64,000 nucleotides of DNA from Comamonas_C sp026954015 (lineage in GTDB: Bacteria > Pseudomonadota > Gammaproteobacteria > Burkholderiales > Burkholderiaceae_C). The position numbers were made by a program, and so were the translations under genes. Below the pieces are notes generated by a model that worked only from the letters and a program-made list of their open reading frames with translations, had not been told where the DNA came from and made no database searches. The stretch lies in contig JAPSFS010000005.1 of assembly GCA_035063785.1 (NCBI GenBank), positions 1 to 64,000 of the forward strand, read 5' to 3'. Below, in pieces: positions 18,344-27,970 of this stretch. Each line of letters begins with the position of its first letter. Position 1 is the first letter of the stretch.

Positions 18344-18682
18344 ATGGCGCTATCGCACGCACTCCCGTCCGAAGTCGTCAACCTCCAGCCGCTGGGCGCG
18401 CGCATCGCGACGACGCCCACGCACGCCATCATCAAGGCCAGCCAGCTCGAAGTCATCCGCGTGGTCTTGCCCGCGGGCGAGAGGCTGCGCCAGCACGACA
18501 CGCCCGGCGAGCTCACGGTGCTGTGCATCGAGGGCGAGGTGGAATTCACGGTGGGCGACACGCCCCATCTGCTGCGCGCCGGTGACTGGCTGCACCTTGC
18601 GCCACGCGCACCGCACGCACTGCGCGCGCTGCAGGACGCTTCGCTGCTGCTCACGATCTGCCTGATCCCAGGCACGCGCTGA
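18344..18682 (+). CDS. Small cupin-domain protein
   Basis: A 112-aa single-domain cupin. The two cupin motifs are loosely conserved: LPAGERLRQHDTPGELTVLCIEGEVEFTVGD for the first and LRAGDWLHLAPRAPHALRAL for the second. Histidines that could bind a metal are present, but no substrate or reaction can be inferred. The gene lies 21 nt after amiC and may be read from the same transcript. Downstream there is a 203-nt spacer before the Lrp-type regulator. Confidence 0.8.
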   Translation: MALSHALPSEVVNLQPLGARIATTPTHAIIKASQLEVIRVVLPAGERLRQHDTPGELTVLCIEGEVEFTVGDTPHLLRAGDWLHLAPRAPHALRALQDASLLLTICLIPGTR

Positions 18683-18805
18683 CTCGTATCGCATTTTTTC
18701 GGCAAGCCCCCCGTCCGGCGGTAACCGGGCGGGGTCTCGTCCTATGCGTACACCCCGGTAGAGGTGTGTTGACAGCAACGAACTGTACGCGGGCGCTGGC
18801 GGCGG

Positions 18806-18880
18806 AATTTTCTGAAATTCGTCCGGGAGGAAAACGTTTCAGAAAATCATTCTGAAAATTCTGATTTTGTGAAATACTTT
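18806..18880 (+). promoter_or_regulatory. A/T-rich operator region of the Lrp-type gene
   Basis: This stretch is strikingly A/T-rich for the window. It contains TTTCAGAA-N5-TTCTGAAA (18837-18857), a perfect 8-bp inverted repeat, plus another TTCTGAAA around 18810 and a further TTCTGA around 18859. Repeated TTCTGAAA half-sites just before an Lrp/AsnC gene fit autoregulation by its own product; a possible -10 AATACT lies at about 18873. Confidence 0.5.
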
Positions 18881-18885
18881 GCTCC

Positions 18886-19341
18886 ATGGATCGTCTCGAC
18901 AGGAAAATCCTTGCTGCGCTGCAGGCCAACTCGCGCGCCAGCCTGCAGGAGATCGGCGCCGCGGTCGGCCTGAGCCCCTCCCCCTGCTGGGGCCGCATCA
19001 GGAAGATGGAAGAAGCGGGGGTGATCACCGGCTATACCGTGCGCCTTGACCCCGCCGCGCTCGGCCTGTCGGAGACGGTGATCGTGATGGTCACGCTCGA
19101 CAGCCACTCGGACAACACGCTGGAAAAATTCGGTGCGGTGCTCGCGGCGATCCCCGAGGTGGTTGAGGCACACCTTGTTTCGGGCGAATACGACTACCTG
19201 CTGCGCGTAGTAGTGAAGGACACGCGCGACTACGAGCGCCTGCTGCGCGAGAAGCTCTACAGGATCAAGGGCATACGCCACAGCCAGTCCAGCTTCGTGC
19301 TGCGCACGCTTAAATCGGCCGACCTGCCGCTCGGCGTCTGA
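18886..19341 (+). CDS. Lrp/AsnC family transcriptional regulator
   Basis: A 151-aa feast/famine regulator. The N-terminal half is an AsnC-type winged helix-turn-helix (MDRLDRKILAALQANSRASLQEIGAAVGLSPSPC...), and the C-terminal half a RAM/ACT-like effector-binding domain with SGEYDYLLRVVVKD. Such proteins form octameric discs that respond to amino acids. The regulated genes are not shown by the sequence; the protein may control itself through the inverted repeats upstream, and the xdh genes follow on the same strand 150 nt later. Confidence 0.92.
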   Translation: MDRLDRKILAALQANSRASLQEIGAAVGLSPSPCWGRIRKMEEAGVITGYTVRLDPAALGLSETVIVMVTLDSHSDNTLEKFGAVLAAIPEVVEAHLVSGEYDYLLRVVVKDTRDYERLLREKLYRIKGIRHSQSSFVLRTLKSADLPLGV

Positions 19342-19354
19342 ACATCGCAAGGGT

Positions 19355-19383
19355 AAACCCGGGTTTTATACGGTGTGCCGTAT
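19355..19383 (+). promoter_or_regulatory. Two adjacent palindromes upstream of xdhA
   Basis: AAACCCGGGTTT (19355-19366) is a perfect 12-bp palindrome followed by T and A bases; ATACGG-TGTG-CCGTAT (19368-19383) is a second perfect inverted repeat. The first could end the Lrp-gene transcript; the second looks like a dimer-binding operator about 110 nt upstream of the xdhA start. The binding protein is unknown; the Lrp-type protein and the LysR protein encoded downstream are candidates. Confidence 0.45.
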
Positions 19384-19491
19384 GGCGACCATGGTGCGTC
19401 GGCTATGGCTCTGCACCCGGAAATGCCGCACTATCGGCCCCAGCACCCGGGCGGCAGCACACGTCCTGCCGGCCACGCCATCGAGGCCACC

Positions 19492-21039
<1,548 letters not shown>

Positions 21040-21050
21040 AGGAGAACGCC

Positions 21051-23480
21051 ATGAACACCCGTGTTGCCGAAGAGCTGTTGCGCGAAAGCGAGCCGTTTGC
21101 CGATTACCAGCACAACCTCAAGGCACGCTTCAACCCCGGCGCCGAGGCCGCCGCGCTGCACGCTGGCGCGCGCGTGGGCGTGAGCCGCCCGCACGAATCG
21201 GCAGCACTGCACGTGACGGGTGGCGCTACCTATTGCGACGACATCCCCGAGCTCGTGGGCACGCTGCACTGCGCGCTCGGGCTCTCGCCGGTGGCGGCGG
21301 GCAGGCTGCGCGAGAGCGACCTGGCCGCGGTGCGCGCCATGCCCGGCGTGGTGCGCGTGCTCACTTGCGCCGACATCCCCGGCGAGAACAACTGCGGCTC
21401 GGTGCTGCATGACGACCCGATTCTGTGCGACGGCGAAATCCGCTACCTCGGCCAGCCGGTGTTCGCCGTCGTGGCCGAGACGCGCGAGCAGGCGCGCCGC
21501 GCGGCGGCGCTGGCCAGGCAGGTGCTGAGGATCGACGCCGCCGAGCCGGTGCTCACGCCGCGCCAGGCACACGCCCGCAAGCAGTATGTGACCGAGCCCA
21601 TGCACCTCACGCGCAGCGTCAGTGGCAGGGACGAAGCCGGCATACGCGCCGCGATCGCCGCCGCGCCGCACCGCCTCACGGCCAGCCTGGACGTGGGCGG
21701 GCAGGAGCAGTTCTATCTGGAGGGCCAGATCAGCTACGCGCTACCCAAGGAAGACGGCGGCATGCACATTCACTGCTCCACGCAGCACCCGAGCGAAATG
21801 CAGGCGCTGGTGGCGCACGCGCTGGGCATCCAGTCGCATGCGGTGCTGGTGGAGTGCCGGCGCATGGGTGGGGGCTTTGGCGGCAAGGAGTCGCAATCGG
21901 CGCAGTTCGCCTGCATCGCGGCGCTGGCGGCGCGCACGCTGAACCGCCCGGTGAAACTGCGCCTGGACCGCGACGACGACTTCCTCATCACCGGTCGGCG
22001 CCACGGCTTCTGGTACGAGTACGACGTGGGTTACGACGACGCGGGGCGCATCCTCGGCGTGACGCTGCAGATGGTCTCGCACGCCGGCCACTCGGCCGAT
22101 CTTTCCGCCGCGGTGATGACACGCGCGGTGTGTCACTTCGACAACGCCTACTGGCTGCCCGAGGTAGCCATGCACGGTTACTGCGGCAAGACCAACACGC
22201 AGAGCAATACCGCGTTTCGCGGCTTCGGCGGGCCGCAGGGCGCGATCTGCATCGAATACATCCTCGACAGCATCGCTCGCGCGCTGGGCAAGGATGCGCT
22301 CGAAGTGCGCCGCGCCAATTTCTACGGCACGAGCGAACACAACGTGACGCCGTACCGCCAGACGGTGAGCGACAACATCATCCATGGGCTGGTCGATCAA
22401 CTCGTGGCGAGCAGCGATTACGCCGAGCGGCGCCGCGAAGTGGCGCAATACAACCGCGCCAGCGCGGTGCTCAAGAAGGGTCTGGCGCTCACGCCGGTGA
22501 AATTCGGCATCAGCTTCAACGTCAAGCACCTGAACCAGGCGGGTGCGCTGGTGCACGTGTACCTGGACGGTTCCATCCTCGTGAACCACGGCGGCACCGA
22601 GATGGGCCAGGGCCTGAACACCAAGGTAGCGCAGGTGGTGGCGCACGAGCTGGGCGTGAACTTCGAGCGCGTGCGGCTGTGCGCGACCGACACGAGCAAG
22701 GTGGCCAACACCTCCGCGACGGCCGCGTCCACCGGCTCGGACCTCAACGGCAAGGCGGCACAGGACGCTGCACGCCAGATCCGCGAACGGCTGGCGGCCA
22801 ACGTGGCGCAGCGCCACGGCGGCAAGGCCGAGGACGTGCACTTCGCCAACGACAAGGTCTGGCTGGGCGAACAGTCCTTCGATTTCAGCGCCGTCGTGGC
22901 CGATGCCTACCTGGACCGCGTGCAACTGTGGTCCGATGGTTTCTACGCCACGCCGGGTCTCTCGTGGGACGCCAGGACCATGCAGGGCCGCCCGTTCTAC
23001 TACTACGCCTACGGCGCAGCGGTGAGCGAAGTGGTGGTCGATACCCTCACCGGCGAATGGAAGCTCCTGCGCGCCGACCTGCTGCACGACGTGGGCCAGT
23101 CGCTGAACCCGGCCGTGGACATCGGCCAGATCGAGGGCGGCTTCATCCAGGGCATGGGCTGGATGACGATGGAAGAGCTCGTGTGGCACCCCAAGAGCGG
23201 TCTCTTGATGACGCATGCGCCCAGCACCTACAAGATTCCGACGGCCAACGACTGCCCGCCGGTGTTCAACGTCAAGCTCTATGAAGGGCGCAACACCGAG
23301 GACGCGATCCACCGCAGCAAAGCCGTGGGCGAGCCGCCGCTGCTGCTGCCGTTTTCGGTGTTCTTCGCGATCCGCGACGCAATCTCGTCGGTCGGCGAAC
23401 ACCGCGTGGACCCGCCCCTCGCCGCACCGGCGACGAGCGAGGCCATCCTGCGCGCGATCACGGCCGTGCAGGCCGGCTGA
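21051..23480 (+). CDS. xdhB: Xanthine dehydrogenase molybdopterin-binding large subunit
   Basis: The catalytic molybdopterin subunit of xanthine dehydrogenase, 809 aa. Molybdenum cofactor and active-site segments are visible: GGGFGGKE, FRGFGGPQG and, near the C-terminus, KAVGEPPLLLP containing the catalytic glutamate. A strong AAGGAG ribosome-binding site precedes the ATG at 21051. The cofactor-insertion chaperone gene xdhC, which in many betaproteobacteria follows directly, is absent; instead a LysR gene begins 23 nt downstream. Confidence 0.96.
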   Translation: MNTRVAEELLRESEPFADYQHNLKARFNPGAEAAALHAGARVGVSRPHESAALHVTGGATYCDDIPELVGTLHCALGLSPVAAGRLRESDLAAVRAMPGVVRVLTCADIPGENNCGSVLHDDPILCDGEIRYLGQPVFAVVAETREQARRAAALARQVLRIDAAEPVLTPRQAHARKQYVTEPMHLTRSVSGRDEAGIRAAIAAAPHRLTASLDVGGQEQFYLEGQISYALPKEDGGMHIHCSTQHPSEMQALVAHALGIQSHAVLVECRRMGGGFGGKESQSAQFACIAALAARTLNRPVKLRLDRDDDFLITGRRHGFWYEYDVGYDDAGRILGVTLQMVSHAGHSADLSAAVMTRAVCHFDNAYWLPEVAMHGYCGKTNTQSNTAFRGFGGPQGAICIEYILDSIARALGKDALEVRRANFYGTSEHNVTPYRQTVSDNIIHGLVDQLVASSDYAERRREVAQYNRASAVLKKGLALTPVKFGISFNVKHLNQAGALVHVYLDGSILVNHGGTEMGQGLNTKVAQVVAHELGVNFERVRLCATDTSKVANTSATAASTGSDLNGKAAQDAARQIRERLAANVAQRHGGKAEDVHFANDKVWLGEQSFDFSAVVADAYLDRVQLWSDGFYATPGLSWDARTMQGRPFYYYAYGAAVSEVVVDTLTGEWKLLRADLLHDVGQSLNPAVDIGQIEGGFIQGMGWMTMEELVWHPKSGLLMTHAPSTYKIPTANDCPPVFNVKLYEGRNTEDAIHRSKAVGEPPLLLPFSVFFAIRDAISSVGEHRVDPPLAAPATSEAILRAITAVQAG

Positions 23481-23503
23481 CCCACCCGCGCCGCACGACG
23501 CCG

Positions 23504-24472
23504 ATGGAGCCGCTTGCGCAGCCCACCCCCGCCGGCGGCGCACCCGCCGCGATCGATCGCACCTTTTTCGATCGTGTCGACCTGCACCTGATCCGCGTGC
23601 TGCACACCGTGCTCACCGAACGCAGCGTCTCGCGCGCGGCGCTGCGCCTGGGGATGAACCAGCCCGCGGTCTCGGCCGCGCTCAAGCGCCTGCGCGAATT
23701 CGCTGCCGATCCGCTCTTGGTGCGCAACGGCGCCGAGATGGTGATCACCGACGTGGCGCTGCAGATGATCGAGCCGGCCGCCAGTGTGCTGCGCGCCGCC
23801 GAGGCGCTGTTTACCGAAGCGCGCGCGTTCGACCCACGCACGAGCACGCAGCGCTTCACCATCGCGGCGAGTGATTACCTCGACCCGCTGTTTCTGCCGC
23901 GTCTCGTGACCGACATCAAGCGCGACGCGCCGCTCGCGCACGTCGAAATCCACGCGCTCACCCGCGAGGCGGACTACCGCGCGCAGCTCGCGCAGGGCGA
24001 GGTCGATCTGGTCGTGGGCAACTGGCTGCAGCCGCCCGACGACCTGCACATCGCGCAACTCTTCAGCGACGAGGTGGTCTCGCTCGTGGGCCGGACGCAC
24101 CCCGCGGCGACGAGCGGCTGGAACGCGCAAGAGTGGCTCGCCGCAGAACACGTCGCGCCCATGCCCACCTACCCCGGCGCGCGCGGCATCATCGACCAGG
24201 TGCTGAGCAGCCGAGGGCTGCGCCGCAACATCGTGGTGCGCAGCGCCTACTTCGGGCTCATCCCCGAGATGGTCGCCCACAGCCGCCTCGTGCTCACCAC
24301 GGGCCGGCGCTACGCCGAACGCTTCGCCGCGGCGCTGCCGCTCGCTGTGCTGCCGTGCCCGGTGCCCATGCCGCCGATGCACTACTACCAGCTCTGGCAC
24401 CCGCGCAGCCAGCACGCGGGCAGTGCGCGCTGGCTGCGCCAGCGCGTCAAGCAGGCGATCGCCGATCTGTAG
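23504..24472 (+). CDS. LysR family transcriptional regulator
   Basis: A 322-aa LysR-type regulator with a leading ~20-residue tail, a helix-turn-helix domain (residues ~25-85: LIRVLHTVLTERSVSRAALRLGMNQPAVSAALKRLR) and a substrate-binding co-inducer domain. Its location between xdhB and a purine permease gene suggests that it controls purine catabolism, but unusually it is co-directional with its neighbours rather than divergent. The start at 23504 is 23 nt after xdhB. The effector is unknown. Confidence 0.9.
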   Translation: MEPLAQPTPAGGAPAAIDRTFFDRVDLHLIRVLHTVLTERSVSRAALRLGMNQPAVSAALKRLREFAADPLLVRNGAEMVITDVALQMIEPAASVLRAAEALFTEARAFDPRTSTQRFTIAASDYLDPLFLPRLVTDIKRDAPLAHVEIHALTREADYRAQLAQGEVDLVVGNWLQPPDDLHIAQLFSDEVVSLVGRTHPAATSGWNAQEWLAAEHVAPMPTYPGARGIIDQVLSSRGLRRNIVVRSAYFGLIPEMVAHSRLVLTTGRRYAERFAAALPLAVLPCPVPMPPMHYYQLWHPRSQHAGSARWLRQRVKQAIADL

Positions 24473-24518
24473 CGATTTTTCTTTCCGATCCACAACCAAG
24501 AAAACCAGGAGACCCGCA

Positions 24519-25817
24519 ATGCAATGGCTGGAAAAGCAGTTCAAGCTGGCCGAGCACGGCACGACCGCGCGCACGGAGGTGATCGCAGGCATCACCACCT
24601 TCCTCACGATGGCCTACATCATCTTCGTGAACCCCATCATCCTGGGCGACGCCGGCATGCCCAAGGATGCGGTGTTCGTCGTCACCTGCCTCGCGGCGGC
24701 GATCGGCACCTTCATCATGGCCTTCCTGGCCAATTACCCGATCGGCATGGCGCCGGGCATGGGGCTGAACGCCTTCTTCACCTACACCGTGGTGCTGCAG
24801 CTGCACTACTCATGGCAGGCCGCACTGGGGATGGTGTTCATCTCAGGCTGCCTGTTCATCTTCGTCACGGTGATCGGGTTACGCGGGCTCATCGTGACGG
24901 CGATACCCACATCGTTGCGCAGTTCGATCGCGGCGGGCATAGGGCTGTTCCTCGGCCTCATCGCGCTCAAGGCGGCGGGCTTGGTGACGGGCTCCGAGGC
25001 GACGCTGGTGACGCTCGGTGACGTGCACCAGCCCTCGGTGGTGCTCGCGGGGCTGGGCTTCATCCTCATCGTCGCGCTCGACCGCTTCAAGGTGCCCGGC
25101 GCGATCCTGATCGGCATCGTGGTCGTCACGGTGCTCTCGTTCTTCTTCACCGACAACAAGTTCGGCGGCGTGGTCTCCACCCCGCCGTCGATCGAGCCGA
25201 CGCTGCTGGCGCTCGATCTCAAGGGCGCGCTCAGCCACGGTTTCCTGAACGTCGTGCTGGTGTTCTTCCTCGTCGAGCTGTTCGACGCCACGGGCACGCT
25301 GATGGGCGTGGCCAAGCGCGCTGGCCTGCTCGTGCCCGAGCGCATGAACCGCCTGAACCGTTCGCTGTTCGCCGACAGCCTGGCGATCTTCTTCGGCTCG
25401 CTGCTTGGCACCTCGAGCACCACCGCCTACGCCGAAAGCGCCGCGGGCGTGCAGGCGGGCGGGCGCACGGGCCTCACCGCGCTCACGATCTGCATCCTGT
25501 TCCTGCTGGCGCTGTTCTTCGCGCCGCTGGCGGGCGTGGTCCCCGCGTATGCGACCGCCCCCGCGCTGCTGTTCGTCTGCTGCATCATGGCGCGCGAACT
25601 CGCCGAGCTGGACTTCGACGACATCACCGAATCGGTGCCTGGCGTGATCACCGCGATCATGATGCCGCTCACCTATTCCATCGCCAACGGCCTCGCGTTC
25701 GGCTTCATCAGCTACGCCGGCATCAAGCTGCTGACCGGGCGCGTGCGCGAGGTGCACTGGCTGGTGTGGGTGATCGCGGTCGTCTTCCTCATCCGCTTCT
25801 GGTACATCACGGCCTGA
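24519..25817 (+). CDS. NCS2 family purine permease (guanine/hypoxanthine type)
   Basis: A 432-aa inner-membrane transporter of the NCS2 family, AzgA/GhxP-like subgroup, importing guanine, hypoxanthine or adenine with protons. Diagnostic segments are TTFLTMAYIIFVNPIIL, NYPIGMAPGMGLNAFFTY and LGTSSTTAYAESAAGVQAGGRTG. The ATG at 24519 follows CCAGGAGAC. guaD follows with a 1-nt gap, so uptake and deamination of guanine are probably coupled in one transcript, feeding xanthine to XdhAB. Confidence 0.93.
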   Translation: MQWLEKQFKLAEHGTTARTEVIAGITTFLTMAYIIFVNPIILGDAGMPKDAVFVVTCLAAAIGTFIMAFLANYPIGMAPGMGLNAFFTYTVVLQLHYSWQAALGMVFISGCLFIFVTVIGLRGLIVTAIPTSLRSSIAAGIGLFLGLIALKAAGLVTGSEATLVTLGDVHQPSVVLAGLGFILIVALDRFKVPGAILIGIVVVTVLSFFFTDNKFGGVVSTPPSIEPTLLALDLKGALSHGFLNVVLVFFLVELFDATGTLMGVAKRAGLLVPERMNRLNRSLFADSLAIFFGSLLGTSSTTAYAESAAGVQAGGRTGLTALTICILFLLALFFAPLAGVVPAYATAPALLFVCCIMARELAELDFDDITESVPGVITAIMMPLTYSIANGLAFGFISYAGIKLLTGRVREVHWLVWVIAVVFLIRFWYITA

Positions 25818-25818
25818 G

Positions 25819-27096
25819 ATGATGCAGGGGTATCGAGCGCAATTGCTGCGTTTTGGCGCCGACGGTACGGCGCTGTACGAAACCGACGGCCTGCTCGTCG
25901 TCGACCGGGGCGCCGACGGCGTCGCCCGGGTGGTCGACGCGGGCAGCTACGGCGCCGTGGCGGCGCGCCACCCGGATCTGGCGGTCACGCACTGGCCCGG
26001 CCGCATCATCGCGCCCGGCTTCGTGGACATGCACGTGCACTACCCGCAGACGGACATCATCGGCGCGCCCGCCGACGGCCTGCTGCCCTGGCTCGCGAAC
26101 TACACCTTTCCGGCGGAATCGCGCTTCGCCGACCCGGCGCACGCCGCCGAGGTGGCGCGCTTCTTCCTTGACGAACTGGCGCGCCACGGCGTGACCACGG
26201 CGCTCGCATTCTCCACCTCGCACCCGTGCTCGGTGGACGCGCTGTTTACCGAGGCGCAACGGCGGCGCCTGCGCCTCATCACCGGCAAGGTGCTGCAGGA
26301 CCGCCACAGCCCCGAGGGCGTGCGCGACGAGACCGAGCAGAGTCTGATCGACAGCGAAGCGCTGCTCACGCGCTGGCACGGCCAGGGGCGTCTGGGCTAC
26401 GCGATCACGCCGCGCTTCGCACCTTCGTGCAGCGAGGCGCAGCTCACGGGCGCGGGCGAGCTGGCGCGGCGCTACCCGGACGTGTGGATCCAGTCGCACG
26501 TGGCCGAGAACCGCGACGAGGTGCGCTGGGTGCGCGAACTTTTTCCGAAGGCGCGCTCCTACCTGTCGGTGTACGACGACTTCCACCTGCTGCGCCCGCG
26601 CGCGGTGTACGCGCACTGCATCCATCTGGACGCGCAAGACCGCGCATTGATGCACGCCACGCGCACCGCCGCCGCGGTGAGCCCCACGAGCAACCTGTTC
26701 CTGGGTAGCGGCTTCTTCGACTACGGCGCGGCGCAGCAGGCGCAGATGCTGCACGGCCTGGCAAGCGACGTGGGCGGCGGCACGAGCTTCAGCCCGTTTC
26801 ACACCATGCTCGCGGCCTACTACGTGGGGCGCGAAGGGCACACCAAGCCGGGGCTGAGCCTGACGCCAGGCGAGCTCTGGTGGAACCACACCGGCGGCGC
26901 CGCGCGGGCGCTGGGCCTGGAGGGCGTGATCGGCACGCTGGCCGTGGGCAGCGAGGCTGATTTCATCGTGCTCAACCCGGCCGCGACACCGCTGCTCGCG
27001 CGCAAGAGCGCACGCGCCAGCAACCTCGACGAACTGCTCTTCGGCCTGATCGTGCTGGGCGACGACCGCGCGATCGAGCGCACGGTGATCGCCTGA
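25819..27096 (+). CDS. guaD: Guanine deaminase
   Basis: Guanine deaminase, an amidohydrolase-superfamily zinc enzyme that converts guanine to xanthine. The 425-aa protein shows the metal motif VDMHVHYPQTD, the SHVAENRDEV and YAHCIHLDAQD segments and the SDVGGGTSFSP motif that distinguish GuaD. It is the last gene of the purine block (xdhA-xdhB-LysR-permease-guaD). Its stop codon forms the first bases of a ~165-bp palindromic element. Confidence 0.95.
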   Translation: MMQGYRAQLLRFGADGTALYETDGLLVVDRGADGVARVVDAGSYGAVAARHPDLAVTHWPGRIIAPGFVDMHVHYPQTDIIGAPADGLLPWLANYTFPAESRFADPAHAAEVARFFLDELARHGVTTALAFSTSHPCSVDALFTEAQRRRLRLITGKVLQDRHSPEGVRDETEQSLIDSEALLTRWHGQGRLGYAITPRFAPSCSEAQLTGAGELARRYPDVWIQSHVAENRDEVRWVRELFPKARSYLSVYDDFHLLRPRAVYAHCIHLDAQDRALMHATRTAAAVSPTSNLFLGSGFFDYGAAQQAQMLHGLASDVGGGTSFSPFHTMLAAYYVGREGHTKPGLSLTPGELWWNHTGGAARALGLEGVIGTLAVGSEADFIVLNPAATPLLARKSARASNLDELLFGLIVLGDDRAIERTVIA

Positions 27097-27258
27097 GAAC
27101 CTGCAAAAAAATCCTCACCCGCGCCCGGCCCGCCCAAACGCGCCCGCTCTTCGTTGCAGATCCTCGCCGTAGCCCCACGCTACGGCTGCGGTTTGCACCT
27201 GGATCGGACGTGGCTTGACGACCCGTTCGGGCGCGACTCATTTATGCACAGGCTCTGA
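27094..27258. repeat. Family II palindromic element with terminal inverted repeats, copy C
   Basis: The spacer between guaD and the DedA gene is almost filled by one element. Its ends, TGAGAACCTGCAAAAAAATC on the left and, inverted, TCAGAGCCTGTGCATAAATG on the right, match imperfectly over some 30 bp. The centre (27152-27197) is a long hairpin containing TCCTCGCCGTAGCC and GGCTACGGCTGCGG-like arms. The core recurs at 37135-37180 and 45015-45055. Confidence 0.65.
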
Positions 27259-27261
27259 GCG

Positions 27262-27909
27262 CTACGCCACGCGCGCCTTGCGCCCGCTGTGCCACGCGCC
27301 GTAGATCGCGATCAGCCCCGGCACGAGGATCAGCGCCCAGATGATGATCTCCAGGTGCTCGCGCACCCAGGGCAGGTTGCCGAAGAAGTAGCCCGCCGTG
27401 GTGATGCCCAGCACCCACAGCAGCGCGCCGCCGACGTTGTAGGCGGTGAAGCGCGCACGGTTCATGCGCGCCACGCCGCCCACGAAGGGCGCGAAGGTGC
27501 GGACGAAGGGCATGAAGCGCGCCAGCACGATGGTGATGCCGCCGTAGCGCTCGTAAAACGCGTGCGCGCGGTCGAACGCCTTGCGGTTGAACCAGCGCGA
27601 GCCCTCCCACTGGAACACGCGCGGCCCCAGGTGGTGGCCGATCTGGAAGTTGCACTGGTCGCCCAGCACCGCCGCCGCCAGCAGCACCGCGCAGGCGGGC
27701 CCAAATTCGAGCAGCCCCGCGCCGCAGAGCGCGCCGGTGATGAAGAGCAGTGAATCGCCCGGCAGGAAGGGCATCACGACGACGCCGGTCTCGACGAAGA
27801 CGATGAGGAACAGCAGCGCGTAGACCCAGGCGCCGTAGCTCGCGACGAACGCCTGCAGGTGCTGGTCCACGTGCAGGATGAAGTCGATCAGAAAGGCGGC
27901 GATTTCCAT
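27262..27909 (-). CDS. DedA family membrane protein
   Basis: A 215-aa inner-membrane protein of the DedA/SNARE-associated (VTT domain) family, implicated in lipid scrambling or recycling of undecaprenyl phosphate and in membrane homeostasis. Typical segments are FVETGVVVMPFLPGDSLLF, GDQCNFQIGHHLGPRVF and the arginine-containing RFMPFVRTFAPFVGGVARM. The start at 27909 is chosen as the ATG giving this N-terminus. The gene is divergent from mutL with 61 nt between. Confidence 0.92.
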   Translation of the reverse strand: MEIAAFLIDFILHVDQHLQAFVASYGAWVYALLFLIVFVETGVVVMPFLPGDSLLFITGALCGAGLLEFGPACAVLLAAAVLGDQCNFQIGHHLGPRVFQWEGSRWFNRKAFDRAHAFYERYGGITIVLARFMPFVRTFAPFVGGVARMNRARFTAYNVGGALLWVLGITTAGYFFGNLPWVREHLEIIIWALILVPGLIAIYGAWHSGRKARVA

Positions 27910-27957
27910 GGACGGGCGCGCGGGCGCCGGGGCGCAAAGCCGCCGATTATCGGCTCC

Positions 27958-27963
27958 TACAAT
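27958..27963 (+). promoter_or_regulatory. Candidate -10 box of mutL, leaderless arrangement
   Basis: TACAAT lies 7 nt upstream of the mutL GTG start, so transcription would begin at about the first base of the codon. The -35 region is not obvious. Confidence 0.4.
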
Positions 27964-27970
27964 CGTCGCG

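Noticed and set aside
18700..18735. GC-rich hairpin CCCCCGTCCGG...CCGGGCGGGG after the cupin gene as a terminator
   Set aside because: Pairing is imperfect and no T-run follows; it could be a weak structure only.
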